Position numbers and translations under genes: made by a program. The notes under the pieces are model-generated. The model was not told the DNA's origin and ran no database searches. It saw nothing but the letters and a program-made list of their open reading frames with translations. DNA of 64,000 bases from Sarcophilus harrisii (Eukaryota; Chordata; Mammalia; Dasyuromorphia; Dasyuridae): NCBI RefSeq assembly GCF_902635505.1, contig NC_045427.1, positions 57,996,539 to 58,060,538 on the forward strand, given 5' to 3'. How positions within the stretch are numbered: the stretch's first letter is position 1; each line of letters starts with the position of its first letter. Of this stretch, positions 11,708 to 24,004 are shown in pieces.

Positions 11708-13720
11708 TCAGACTCAGAGGAAGAGCCAAGATGTTGGAGGAAAGGCAAAGACTCCCCAAGTTCTCTCGAACCATTCCAAATTCCTTTAAATTATGAATGC
11801 ATTTCAGAGCATCAGTACACACAAAAAGACAGAATGGAACATTTTCCAGCTGAAGACAACTGAGAAGGTAGGCAGGAAAAATCCAAGGCACCAAAGTGGG
11901 GGTCCAGGTGTAGTCCCGGTGTATGCTGTGCCAGCTCATCTGGCCCTGGGCCCAAACTCAGGCTGGCCTGCCTGACTGGCAGCAAGGCAGGAATGGCCCT
12001 TGGGTCTCCTAGCCGCAGAACTGGCAGTTTCTAGACCTCTCTGCTGAGAGACACCAAAGTCAACTTGGAAGGACAGCAGGAAAGATTTACCAGCAGGAAG
12101 AGAGGGCCTTGGGAAGCCTGCAAACCGGAAGCAGAAATGAGCACTGGTGGCAGTGGAGGCTTTCAGAGGCCTCAGCTCACAGGAGAGTTTCTTTATTATC
12201 ACTCAGGAAGGGCACTGTTGCTTTGACACACTAGAACTCACAGGCACAGAGAAGCAGGGATGCTCCTCACAGTTCGAAAGCAGAAAAGAGTCCTAGTGAA
12301 CAAATCCCTAGAAGGACCTTTAAAAACAGTTTCAGAAAATGCGCACTGCTTCCTGGAAACAGAGTCATACTTTAACAAAAAGTTAAAAGCTGAGTAATAG
12401 ACTGGGAAAATGAACAGAAAAATATTCTGACCAGAGGAAAACAGTAACAAGGAAGATCAAAACACACACCCAGAGAAGATATCGAAATCAAAGCTCCTCC
12501 ATCCAAAATGACCAAGAAAAATACGAATTGGGCTCAAGACATGGAAAAGTTCAAAAAGCATTTTGAAAATCAAGTAAGAGATAGAGAAAAAAATTGGTAA
12601 AAGAATTGAGAATGGTACAAAAGTAAATACAAAAAACTAATGAGAAAAAGAATGCCTTACAAAGCAATATTGGCCAACTGGGAAAGGAGGCACAAAAGCT
12701 CATTGAGGAAAATAATTCTTTGAAAATTAGAATTGAATGAATGGAAGCTAATGACATTATGAGAAATCAAGACACAGTAAAACAAAACCAAAAGAATGAA
12801 AACATATACGAGATTGTGAAATATGGCTTTGAAAAAAAAACAAAAAAACAACTGACCTAGAAAATAGATCCAGAAGAAATAATTGAAAACTCATTGGTTT
12901 ACCTGAAAATCATGATCCAAAAAAAGATCTTGGGCATCATCTTTCTTTTTTTCTTTTTTTTTATTATTTAATAGCCTTTTATTTACAGGTTATATGTATG
13001 GGTAACTTTACAGCATTAACAAATGCCAAACCTCTTGTTCCAATTTTTCACCTCTTACCCCCCATCCCCTCCTCTAGATGGCAGGATGACCAGTAGATGT
13101 TAAATATATTAAAATATAAATTAGATACACAATAAGTATACATGACCAAACAGTTATTTTGCTGTACAAAAAGAATCACACTCTGAAATATTGTACAATT
13201 AGCTTGTGAAGGAAATCAAAAATGCAGGTGGGCATAAATATAGGGATTGGGAATTCAATGTAATGGTTTTTAGTCATCTCCCAGAGTTCTTTCTCTGGGC
13301 GTAGCTAGTTCAGTTCATTACTGCTCCACTGGAAATGATTTGGCTGATCTCATTGCTAAGGATGGCCAGGTCCATCAGAACTGGTCATCATATAGTATTG
13401 TTGTTGAAGTATATAATGATCTCCTGGTCCTACTCGTTTCACTCAGCATCAGTTCGTGTAAGTCTCTCCAGGCCTTTCTGAAATCATCCTGTTGGTCATT
13501 TCTTACAGAACAATAATATTCCATAATATTCATATACCACAATTTATTCAGCCATTCTCCAATTGATGGGCATCCACTCAGTTTCCAGTTTCTAGCCACT
13601 ACAAAGAGGGCTGTTGGGCATCATCTTTCAACAAATTATCAAGGAAAACTACCTATATAAATTACCTATATAAAATACCTTAAGTTACCTATATAAAACC
13701 TACATATATAAAACTTACCT
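11708..13720 (+). mobile_element. HAL1-like / L1 5' region, split by a younger L1
   Basis: It starts with the L1 5' UTR hallmark 'agagccaagatgttggagg', then GC-richer leader text, then an ORF1-type coding relic (about 12420-12929, resuming at 13630). The ORF1-type part parallels 21655-22200 ('gaagatcaaaacacacac', 'gaatggaagctaatgac', 'atcatctttcaa'). Absence of an ORF2 behind ORF1 suggests a half-L1, but the copy ends soon after the insertion. It is old, with many substitutions. Confidence 0.55.
12930..13629 (-). mobile_element. 5'-truncated L1 with 16-bp target duplication, nested in the HAL1-like copy
   Basis: An exact duplication TTGGGCATCATCTTTC lies at 12930-12945 and 13614-13629. The body on the - strand has the ORF2 end ([25 protein letters not shown]), the 3' UTR ('aaacagttattttgctgtac' on +) and a poly(A) tail. 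It belongs to the same subfamily as the copies at 24005 and 30362. Confidence 0.92.
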
Positions 13721-16460
13721 ATATAAAACTTCTATAAGGCACTAGCTATCAGAGAAACAAAGGTAAGGAGCGGGGCAGAGGACTGGATGAATGGAAATTT
13801 CAGGAAGGACCACAACTTTTTAATTCTGACAGGCTGGGGGTCAAAAGCAGGAGACAGGAAGTCTGAGACCAGGAGATACCCAAGTATTTGAGATAAGCCA
13901 TCAAGAGTTTTATGACTCTTTGGAATGTGATAGTGGCCAGAGATCCCTATTCTCAAAGTCCCAATGAAGCAAAGAAGGGGTTGTCACCAGGGAAACTGAG
14001 GCAGAACAATTCAGGGAAATTGAGGCATTACATTTCACACTCTTTCACATGGATATTTACGTCATTGAATTATCTTGGAGGGTCTCAGCACCATGATTTT
14101 GATCAACTCTATCTGGAGCAGATAAATCAAAATAAAATTAGAAAAGGCCTACAGTGAGAGCAAGACTCTCCCTGATAACCCCGAAGTTGTTAACAGCATA
14201 GCTTGTTTAGGGCAGCACAGAGGCCTCCCTGTTGCAAGCATGTCAGGTCCTTTGCAGTTCTGGAGCACCCTCTCAGCCAGGGAATCCAGTTTGAGATAGA
14301 TCTGGTGATGTTTGTGCACTTAACTCAGCATCTGCTTACAGAGCAGCAGCAGTGTCAGAGATTCCAAGGGAGAAGGGGAAGGCCTGAAATTGCTCTACCT
14401 GTCCCCGCCCAAAACAGGCAGGCTAAGGAAGCTACAGAAAGGATCCCAATTACTGGGCAGAGAGGGGGAGTATGCACACTTAGACCATCCAGGCAGGCAA
14501 ATCACAAACTCAGAAGCCTGATATCAAACTGCAGCATCCTTCAAGGATGCTGAAATACTAATTAAGAAACTGGGGTTACAGGACTGGAGAAATGGATCAG
14601 AGAGACTGCCAGTCACAAGACAGGTGCCTGTACCTTAGAGATTTCCAGTGATGGTTTCTGGTTGTTCCCAAGAACAGATAATCAGAAAATAATCCCAGAA
14701 CTGAGTCTGCCAGGGAAATTCCAACAGAACAAGGGATTCAGAGTTAAAGCAGAATCAGTAATCACGGTGCAGGTGGGGTTTAAAAGAATAAGCCAAGCAA
14801 GGAGTAAAGGCAAAAAAGGACTTCTGAGAGGGTTTCCAATTTGACCTGGTGGGTTAGGTGGGGCAGAAGTGCATGGGGCAAAGTGAATAAGAATTAGTAG
14901 TACTAGGGGTTCCCATTCTTTCAAGTACTTTTGGGGAAAATCCACCAGCTTTTCTGGTCCCTAATAGTGCTCCAATTGTCAAGTAGCCACCTCACACACA
15001 AGTCCTGAAAGTGAATTAAAGTTCCTATAGATAACCCACTAGTACAGTAGTGATTTTCTACTCTGGAACTTAGCCAAAGATCCCTCAAATAATTATGCGT
15101 TCTAAAGGAAACATTGTATACAGTTAGACAATGCAGATACATACTATAAGCATCCTTTACAGCAACAGTTACCCAAATTTTGACCCAACATTTTTCATCT
15201 TAAATCTTAAATACATTGTAATAGAGGATCCAGTCAGAATTTGACAGTCATTCATCCACCACTTTCAGTTTCCCCAAAATCAGTGAGGCTCCAAGTCCAT
15301 TAGGGGCGGGGTGATGGTCTCATCTACTCAAACTGCTTTCTGCTGAGAATGGGTGCAGAGTTGAATCCTATTGGGGGGAGGGGAGAGGGGAAGGAGAAGT
15401 ATGGTGTGCTGGAAGCATCTGATGGGTTGATTTAGGTCCCAGAAGCAGGTCAGTACAGCTGTAATTTGACCAAAATCTAGAACAGAAAACAAATCTAACA
15501 AAGGCAGGTTAGAATAATCTAAGATAGAAAGACTGGCTCACAAGGACTGCTACAAAATGTGGAAAGCCCAATATAGATTGGCCAGCAGCTTCCCATGTGA
15601 GGAAACAAGTTTGTCTCACAGGACAGAAAAATAATAAAGATGTGTTAGCTGTAGTCTCAATAAGGGACAGACAACTGTGCCAATTGTCCTCTCGTTATTT
15701 CAGAAACCTTTAAAGACCTTAATACCTACAGACACCAATATCTACTAACTGATAGATGACTAGGCTAAATACTTATTTGTCTAATTATTCAGGATATAAT
15801 GACTATATATAGTCAGATTGGAAACAGCAAGGTATGACAAAATTAAATTGTATTAATGGTTTCTATTGACTATTTGCACTGATCATAGAAATCATATATA
15901 GGAGGAAAAAGCAGGAATATGACTATAACGTAATATAATCAGCCAAAACTGATTCTTTAGCACATACATGACACAAGATAAAATAGCCTTAACTCCAGGT
16001 AATTGTCCCAATAACTTTCAGATGGTGGAGCTTTAAAATTCCCAAATAATATTAGCTATAGGCCCAAGAAATTTTTACCTCCAATAACAAATCTCATTAA
16101 CTTAAGCTCCAGATGAATCCCAAACAGGTATTTACCATGACCCTATATTGATAACAGTAAGAGATTTGTCCCAGAAAGTTCACAGCTTATTTTTCATATT
16201 CCTATCTAAGTAGATAGTTTGTAAGGTCAACATTACACAAATCATATTGCTTCTAAAATGCCCGATACATAGAAAAAAAACCTAAATTGTATATTCTACA
16301 TAACAGAAACCTGTTTAGAGGAACAAAGGCAAAAACTATTATTCTTAGAGTCCCTTTAAATAATGGACACAGTCTCAAAATGGCTTAATACAATCAATTA
16401 AAACTCATACATAATATCCTAATTTCACATAAAAGGACTTTTCAGAATTAAAATTAATAA
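13721..16460. other. Unassigned, partly LTR-like
   Basis: No gene was recognised. Text around 13770-15400 is moderately GC-rich with short open frames but no domain. It could be decayed LTR-element DNA, but no TATA/poly(A)/polypurine order was found. 15640-16460 is AT-rich and featureless. Confidence 0.35.
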
Positions 16461-16462
16461 TT

Positions 16463-16545
16463 TCTGGGGGCAGCTAGTTGGCACAGTGTATAGAGCACCA
16501 ACCCTGAAGTCAAGAGGACCTGAGTAAAAATCCACTCACATTAGG
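16463..16545 (+). repeat. SINE head fragment
   Basis: 'gggggcagctagttggcaca...atagagcaccaaccctgaag' is the tRNA-derived head of the marsupial SINE; the rest is missing. Confidence 0.8.
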
Positions 16546-16589
16546 AATGGATTAAATAGGTAATACTACATATATACCATGAAGCACCC

Positions 16590-17180
16590 TCCAAAATCTA
16601 TTTTAAAAAATAAGGGGGAGAGGGATGAGCAGAGGGGGAAGTAAAGGTTAGGGGGAAAAGATAAGGGAAGGATCCATGGAGGAGGGAGGGACGTGTAAGG
16701 TTATGTAATAGCAAGGCAAGTAAAGAAACAGAATTAAAGCAGCAGGGTTAGTAAGGATAGGAAAGAAGAGAGCTACACAAATATTACAAGGATCAGGAGT
16801 AAAATTTATGAGGGAAAAAAAGTATGGTTAATATTTATTTATTTTAAACAAAGTCAAATTTAAAGATTCAATCAAGGGAGAAGTCTATATGTCAGCCACA
16901 CTAATACTGTTGTAGATATATGTTTACATATGGATAAATGCAGGTGGATTATTTGTGTATGTTTGTATGTCTGAGTATATATAGATATGTATGCAAGTTC
17001 TATGTATGTGTGTATGTGGATATATGTATGTGTACATGGGTCAGTGGGTAGATGTGAATGAATATATATATCTGTGTTAATTATAGCCTACTTATAGGAG
17101 GTGGAGAAGATGAAGGGTGGGGAAATAAAGTTTTAAAAAGTGCACAACAGAGAACAAAAGAACAACCTACAAAGAAGAAA
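16590..17180 (+). mobile_element. 3' part of a HAL1-like element
   Basis: Purine-rich leader, then TATG/GTAT-rich text, then 'aataaagttttaaaaagtgcacaacag' near the end, a pattern I associate with the 3' end of the marsupial half-L1 family. Assignment is from memory of the consensus. Confidence 0.4.
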
Positions 17181-17504
17181 AGATGAATGCTCATGAATAT
17201 AATTTCTTCTATATTGCTATATATTTTGAATCTTTCCAGATCCTTTGCTGGGCACATGACAATCTTCTGTTCTGTTTTATTTTCTTTTTCTGTTTTTCTT
17301 TTTTTCTATTCTGTTTTTTTTTAATAATTAGAAATATAAAAAACAACTCCCCTCCAAAAAACAAACTGGCTCTTTTCTTTCTTTTGAGTTTCCTCACACA
17401 TTCTCTTTTTCACATACTCAGATATCTAGCCATATTGATGAGCTTGGTATACAACACACATGATACTATATATCCATTCTCAGCTCTAATTTAAAATCCC
17501 TGAT

Positions 17505-18115
17505 CGCCTTGAAGTTTTCATTCAAATGTTACATTCTACATTAAGCTTTCCTTGATATCCCCAACTACTTCTGCCCCCCTAAATGGTGTGAGGGTCATGG
17601 CTCATAGTTTTAAAAAATTCAGAGATTCCCTTAAAGTCACAAAAGAGTATATTTATGCCCTAGCTGACATGCTAGTCTCTAAAAGAAGTCTAGAAAATTA
17701 GGACTAGTTCAGGAGAATTTTCTTTCCTGAAAATTTGGGGCTTAGCTAGCAGGTAAATAACCTACAAGGTGGTAAGATGTAAAAGAAAGATAACAAGGAG
17801 CCAGGATATCTTTTTGTCCAGGTAAGGAGACAGAATGTCTTTTACCAAAGTATTGTCAATCTGACAGGATGGGACTTTTTCAGAGGACAAATAAGGAGCA
17901 ACAGATAAGCGCTTTCATTGCCCCATCTTCCTTAGCTAGGTATGCAGTTTTGAGTAGTTCCTCAAGTCTGCCCCAAACTATCATATGCTTATTTTTTTAC
18001 ATACCATACATATTCTATTACATATCCATTGCATTACCAGCCACTTACAGACAGGTACTATTTTGTCTTTGTCTCTATATCCCGAAATGCTTAGCACAGT
18101 GCTTGGCACTTAAAC
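17505..18115 (+). mobile_element. L2 LINE 3' end, interrupted
   Basis: The L2 text 'cattcaaatgttacattctacattaagctttccttgat' stops near 17585. It resumes near 17945 and ends with 'cgaaatgcttagcacagtgcttggcac'. The intervening 360 bases are foreign and not identified. Confidence 0.6.
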
Positions 18116-18119
18116 TATT

Positions 18120-18744
18120 ATTCTCGGATTAGATGGTTGTTTTCCAGACTTAATTCCACCGATACAAAGATTTTGTGTATAACATGTGTAGAAGACATAA
18201 GACCTTTAGTAGCAAACCCAAATCTTTCCCAGGAAAACAAAACTAACTTTAACATCTCACCTCCAGGCTTTCTAACCAGTCGGTCTGGGCAACAAAAGAA
18301 AAAATAACCATAAGCCTCATACTCTCCCACCTTGCCTTAGAAATGACTCCCTACTCTGAGGCAGCCTGGCAGAACTGCTCACCTTGGGCTGGAATTAGGA
18401 GATCCAGGAGCCCCCCATGTCAAGACCATGGACAGCAGGAAAGTCTTCCCCATCTTTCCCTCTGCACTGGTTGTGCTAGATCAAATCCCATCTCTGGGCT
18501 TTAATATAAGATCAGCTGGGTCAAAGGGCAACTGGAACTGATTTCCTTGTTAACATTTGTGCTGGGGCTACTTAAAATGAGAATTGAAATTGCAACCCTA
18601 AAAAGCAGGTGGGCAATTTCCCACCTAGCAGAGATATGCTAATGTTTAACAAATGGCTTTTTCAAGAACTCTGTGTTCCTTTCCTTCTTCCTAACACTGC
18701 AAACTGCTGATCTCATACCTAGCCCCTCACTGGACATGGTATTA
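18120..18744. other. Unassigned
   Basis: No gene or named repeat was recognised. Confidence 0.4.
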
Positions 18745-18990
18745 TTAGGAAGGTAATAAAAACAGTAGCATTTATGTAACAATAAGGCATATACCTTATC
18801 TAATTAGATCCTTACAACAACTCTGTAAGGTAAGTGCTTTTATTATCCCTACTTTGCAAATGAAGACTATAATGTTGAGGAACTTTTAAGTGACTTTTTC
18901 AGGACTCCATAGCTAGTAAGTATAAGGCAGATTTAGAACTCAGGTCTTCCTGATTCCATGTCTAATACTATCCATGGTCCTCATGAGTAC
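18745..18990 (-). repeat. MIR-type SINE, antisense
   Basis: 'ccttacaacaactctgtaag', 'aaatgaagactataatgttg' and 'gatttagaactcaggtcttcc' follow the MIR core in reverse. Confidence 0.75.
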
Positions 18991-19510
18991 TTCCAACCAG
19001 TTCCTCTGTACTCAGCAACCTTTCCTTCTTTGAAGTTCTTTCTCCCCAGAGATTCATCCAGATCACACTGGTGCTATCTCCAAGTCCCCTAATCTCTAAT
19101 TTCTCTAACAAGTGTAATGTCTGGCTCATAGTCTCCCTCTTCTTCCTAATTCGTACTCTAACATTGGGGGAATTCAACACATCTTTTTTTTTAAGTCTAT
19201 AACTTCATTAGACTTCATGAAAGCATTTTTCAAAATCCCCATTATTCTGAATATAATTGAGGCTGGAGGCTGATTTATTTATGTTTTACATGAATCCAAC
19301 ACTATCCCTCTTCCCCCACAAAGCCAATAACATATGAACATTTTATCTACTTTTCCATACTGTCCTACTAACATATTTGGTTTCAATGTTCAGATTAATG
19401 AGCAGTTCTTTCTCCGTTCTAAGAGTTGCAAATACTAAAGGAACCAACAATTCCAAGGTAATGGATTTTAAAAGATGTATATATTACTGCTTCAAATGTT
19501 TTGGAAAAAT

Positions 19511-19630
19511 GGAAAGAAGGAAAGAAAGGAGGGAAGGGGAAGGGAAGGGAAAGAGAAGGGGAAGGGAAGGGGAAGGGAAGGGGAAGGGAAGGGGAAGGGA
19601 AGAGGAAGGGAAGGGGAAGGGAAAGGAAGT
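19511..19630. repeat. Homopurine (GGGAA)n tract
   Basis: An unbroken run of about 120 purines is built on GGGAAGGGGAA units. The surrounding 18991-19510 shows no gene. Confidence 0.9.
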
Positions 19631-19637
19631 TTGAGGG

Positions 19638-20135
19638 ATGTAGAAAGCCCTTACCCAAAATGATTACTCAGAGATCACTCAGTAGAAGGCAGAAAAGTTG
19701 TTTATTTAAAAACCTCTGGAGGATGTACCATCCCATCGTGAGATAAGAAAGAGAAAGCTCGTGGTAAAAGGGCTAAAGAAGTAGTAAAGATACATAGCTT
19801 TTATACAAGAAATTACATCACAAGTAAGAGAGCATTGAGAAGGGGAGGGGGAGGCATCTAATTGGTTGTTGTTATTTGGAGAGATTGGAATAGAAGGTTT
19901 CAGGGAAATCTCTCTATTTCTAGGAAACAGAAAATCAGGCCTTCAGGCTTATGGTCCAGCTAATAGACTAAATATCGATAAATGTCAAATACCAATAAAT
20001 GTCATCAGCTCAGGTTAAGTAAATATGTTTGTAGCTGGCCAAGGCTCAAGTACATATGAGCCTGCACATATTATACAGATCATAGGGGAAACACAGAAAT
20101 AATAAAAATAAAATACAGAAAAAAGAATTCATACA
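19638..20135 (-). repeat. Solo-LTR-like block, antisense
   Basis: On the - strand: a U3 starting TGTATGAATTC, TTGTATAAAAGC (TATA, + about 19797-19808), then AAATAAACAAC (poly(A) signal, + about 19702), and an end near CTTTCTACA. The layout fits an LTR of a gamma-type element. No internal part is attached. It lies between two purine microsatellites. Confidence 0.65.
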
Positions 20136-20164
20136 TTCCTGTAAGTTCTTCACCTTATCTCTCT

Positions 20165-20295
20165 CTATTCCATACAGAAGGAAGGAGGGAAAGAAGAAAG
20201 GAGGGAAGGAAGGAGGGAAGGGGGAAGGAGGGAAGGAAGGAAGGAAGGAAGGAAGGAAGGAAGGAAGGAAGGAAGGAAGGAGGGAGGGAAAGAAG
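20165..20295. repeat. (GGAA)n microsatellite
   Basis: GGAA units interrupted by GGGA, more than 12 perfect tandem units in the middle. Confidence 0.95.
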
Positions 20296-20299
20296 AAAA

Positions 20300-21090
20300 A
20301 AGTTTAATAATGGATTAAACGAGACAAAAAAAAAAAATTAGTACATCTGCCTCCAGTGCTGTTAATGCAGGAATTCTCTAAAGTATAAGATTTTGCAATG
20401 AAGTTTGTCTTTTACTCTCTGTCAAGCTTTTCCCCCAGAATTTTATCTAAGAAAGACAAAACAGTTCGATTGTATCTGTGACTCTATTCCTCCTTAAAAA
20501 AGCAGAAATATATACATGAGAGTGCAGTGAGAACTGAGCTCAAGCTGGACATAGACAGCAGAGGTTATAAAGACAAAAATCACAAAGGATGAGTATAATC
20601 ATATAGCTGACTTTATGACTTTATCATATGACTTTATCATCTCTGGATTGGCTTATTTTTTGGTAACTGGAAATTGATGAGTCAGTCTGAGGTGGTTATC
20701 TGGCATAGCATGGAAGTTCTGGATTAAGTATACCAATGCTGCAAGGAACTTCTGATACACCCAGCAAGAAATGCCCAACTTTCTCCAACTCCCAGGTCAG
20801 TCCAGCCTAGGTATATAGTAAGAGATGTTGAGCAAAATCAAGGTGTTAGTAAAATCATAAATCATTTAATTTTCATATCCCCAAATCCTAAGGATGACAT
20901 TTTCTTTTATTTCAGAACTGGCATCTTTTTGTTGTGACCTTCTGTTAAAGCTCATCTGTTTCACTGACTTTTGGTAACTTTACATGCTTATTACCTCCCA
21001 TGTTGTTTGATATTTCCCCAGTCTTTCCAAGGTCTAAAGGGCACCCTAAACCAACTGAGCTTTAGCTTTTCTTTTTTTTAAATCTCAGTG
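20300..21090. other. Unassigned
   Basis: AT-rich, without gene or named repeat. Confidence 0.4.
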
Positions 21091-21094
21091 ATGT

Positions 21095-21300
21095 AGAAAC
21101 TAGGCATTGACTCACACCTAATACCCTATACCAAGATAAGATTGAAATGGATTCATGATTTTGACATAAAGAGTGATATTATAAGCAAATTAGAAAAACT
21201 CAGTTTATCCCATTCAACAGACAAAGCTCAAGCTAAAATAAATTTACTCCAAGAAAAAAATAGAAAAACTACACTAAATGTCAGTCAAATTAATATTGTT
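21095..21300 (+). mobile_element. Old L1 ORF2 fragment
   Basis: 'cattgactcacacctaatac...accaagataagattgaaatgg' matches the L1 ORF2 LTPYTKINSKW region and aligns with the better-kept copy near 25875-25935. Confidence 0.6.
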
Positions 21301-21654
21301 TTATACTATTTAAAATAACTAGATAATATAAACTTGGAATATTTCTGTGGTAGGAAATGATGAATTAGTGGATTTAGAAAAATATGGAAAGATTTTGACT
21401 TATGATGGATGTTGTCTGATGAGGTCCTGAATAGTGTGTTGGATGGAGAAAAAATAAAGCATTGGTCCCTGAGGCAAGCAAAGAAAAGGCACTGATCAGT
21501 TTAATAATGACCTAAATTGAGATCAGTTTAGGTCATCGTCCTACCCTCTGGAGAGATAATCCTGTCTGAAATCCAAGTTATGTCAAACCCCTGAAACCCA
21601 TTCTCTGTAGAGGTCTTGAGCAGAGATGTCTCAAAAGAATTTCATTAGGATTCA

Positions 21655-23015
21655 TTAGGATTGGAAATTTAGCAAACAACAGAAAAAGATTCTGACCATA
21701 GAAAGTTGCTATAGTGAAAAGGAAGATCAAAACACACACTCAGAAGATGCTATCAAAATTAAAGTTCTACATCCAAAAGTTCCAAGAAAAGTAAGAATTG
21801 GGTCATAGAAGAGCTTAAAAGGAATTTAGAGAATCGAGAGTGTTGCAAAATGAAATACAAAAACAAATGAGAATGTCTAAAAAAGCAAAATTAGTCAAAT
21901 GGGAAAGGAGGTAAAAAGATCATTAAGGAAAATAATTCCTTGAAAATTAAAATTGAGTGAATGGAAGCTAATGACTTTATGATAAATCATAAACAATAAA
22001 ACAAACCCCAAAAAATGAAAAAATAGAAAACAATGTAAAAATCTCACTGGAAAAAAACAACTGACCTGAAAAATAGATTCAGGAAAAATAATTTTAAAAT
22101 CATTGTCCTACCTGAAAACTATGATTAAAAAAACAGCCTAGATGTCATCTTTCAAGAAATTATCAATTAAGGAACACTGTCCTGATATTCTAGAACAAGA
22201 GAGTAACATAAAATTTGGAAAAATCCACCAATTACTTCTCAAAAGAGATTACAAAATCAAAACACTTGGGTATCTTATAGGTACATTTTGATATCCACAA
22301 TCAGGGAGAAAATATTGAAAGCATCCAGAAAGAAACAAGTCAAGGATCATGAAGCCACAGCCAGGACAACACAAGCTTTAGCAGCTTATACATCAAACAA
22401 TCAGAGGGCTTGAAATATAATATTCCAGAGAGCAATAATGGAGTAAGGATTACAACCAAGAATAATGACCTATCCAGCAAAACTGAGTATAATCCTTTAG
22501 GGGAAAAGGTTCCATAAAATAGAGGACTTCAAGCATTCGTGATGAAAAGACCAGAATTGAATAGAAAATTTGATTTATAAACAGGGGACTTAGGAGAAGC
22601 ATCAGGAAGTAATCAGGAAATGGATATCATAAGGAACTTAATAAGATTTATCTATTTACCTTCCTACATGGGAAAATGATACTTATTACTCATTAGAACG
22701 TTCTCATTATAGTGGTAAAAGGCAGAAGGAGTATATATATATACACAAGTGTATATTTGAATATGAAGGGATAGTATCTAAAAAGAAAAAAATTAAGGCA
22801 TGAGAGAGTATACAGAAATACGGGAAAGTAAAAGTTAGAATGGTATGAATTAACTGCCATAAAAAAAGCAAGGAAAAGTCTTTACAGTGGAGGGGAAGAG
22901 ATGGAGAGGGGCTGTGAGTGAACCCTACTTTCATCAGAATTTGTTCAAAGAGAAAAATAATATACACACTCAATATGGATATAGAAATCTATCTTATCCT
23001 GCAGGAAAGTAGGAT
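21655..23015 (+). mobile_element. HAL1-like element, longer copy
   Basis: ORF1-type relic at 21655-22200. It is followed by 'ggaaaatgatacttattac...' and by 'agcataatc'-type text with 'cagcaaaactgagtataatcc' and 'gatgaaaagaccagaattga', features I recall from half-L1 elements. It ends around the 'caatatggatatagaaatct' stretch. It is old, with many stops and no ORF2 behind it. Confidence 0.5.
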
Positions 23016-24004
23016 TTGTGAAGTCTTTGAGACTCCAGAGACTGGTGAAGACTTCCAACCAAATAATGGTCAAGAAAGTCTAAGCCTGTGCAGGCAGAGC
23101 ACAAATGTGAAGTGCTCATCAATAGTTCATTAGGGGCCAGACTAAGCAATTGGGATCTACCCAAGTATAAGAGAAAGGATAAGAAAAGGATGAAAAATAT
23201 TGTTGCTCTGTATGAGAAGGAACCTCCCAAGACTGATTTGGTATGTCAGGCTTAAATCTGTATGTAAAAGCTGGAAATAGATTTTTGTGTGTGTCTGTGT
23301 GAGGATATCTGACAAGGAGAAAATATATTTAATATGGTGAAGACGGTAAAAGCAATAGAACAGGATAGGCAGAGTAAAAAGGAAATGAAATATATATAGA
23401 AAGTTTAAGCATATAGAAATGAGAAGAGCTTAGACTGAAAGGGGTTAAAGAGTTTGGGAACTTTTGGGAAAATGGAAAAGTAGTATGCTAGCTGTCACTT
23501 TAAAAATTCCTGCAAACCAGGAGCCTGCAACTTTGCTATCAAAACTCAGGCTTTTGGATGAATCTGACGGTAAAAACACATATGAAGCATAAAGAACCTA
23601 TTGTTATTAGCAGCTTTACTAATAGTAAATATAATATAGGAAATTGGGTATTTCCACCCATGCTTGTGATTTAAGAGGAAATTACAGCTGACCATTTAAC
23701 TGTTATGAACATTCTAAGATTGTTCATTATGTTAAAACCTACAACTGGTAATCACTGTGTGTGTAGAACAAGAGTGAAAAGGAGATTTAATAATTACTGG
23801 AGTGGAGAGATCCTTGATCTGTAAATTAGTCAGGAGTTTCAGGAATTGTTAATAGAAGTCACTCCTGTATATGGGATAGACGTAAATCCCAGAGGTAGGG
23901 AATAACCTGTTAGAGATTGGATTATACAATTGGTATTGGAATTAAAGATGTTGAACCATCAGGTGGATTTAAAATGCACCCACTTTGAGTAGACTATGAA
24001 TGAC
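23016..24004. other. Unassigned
   Basis: AT-rich intergenic DNA with no recognised gene; some text may still belong to the HAL1-like repeat. Confidence 0.35.
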
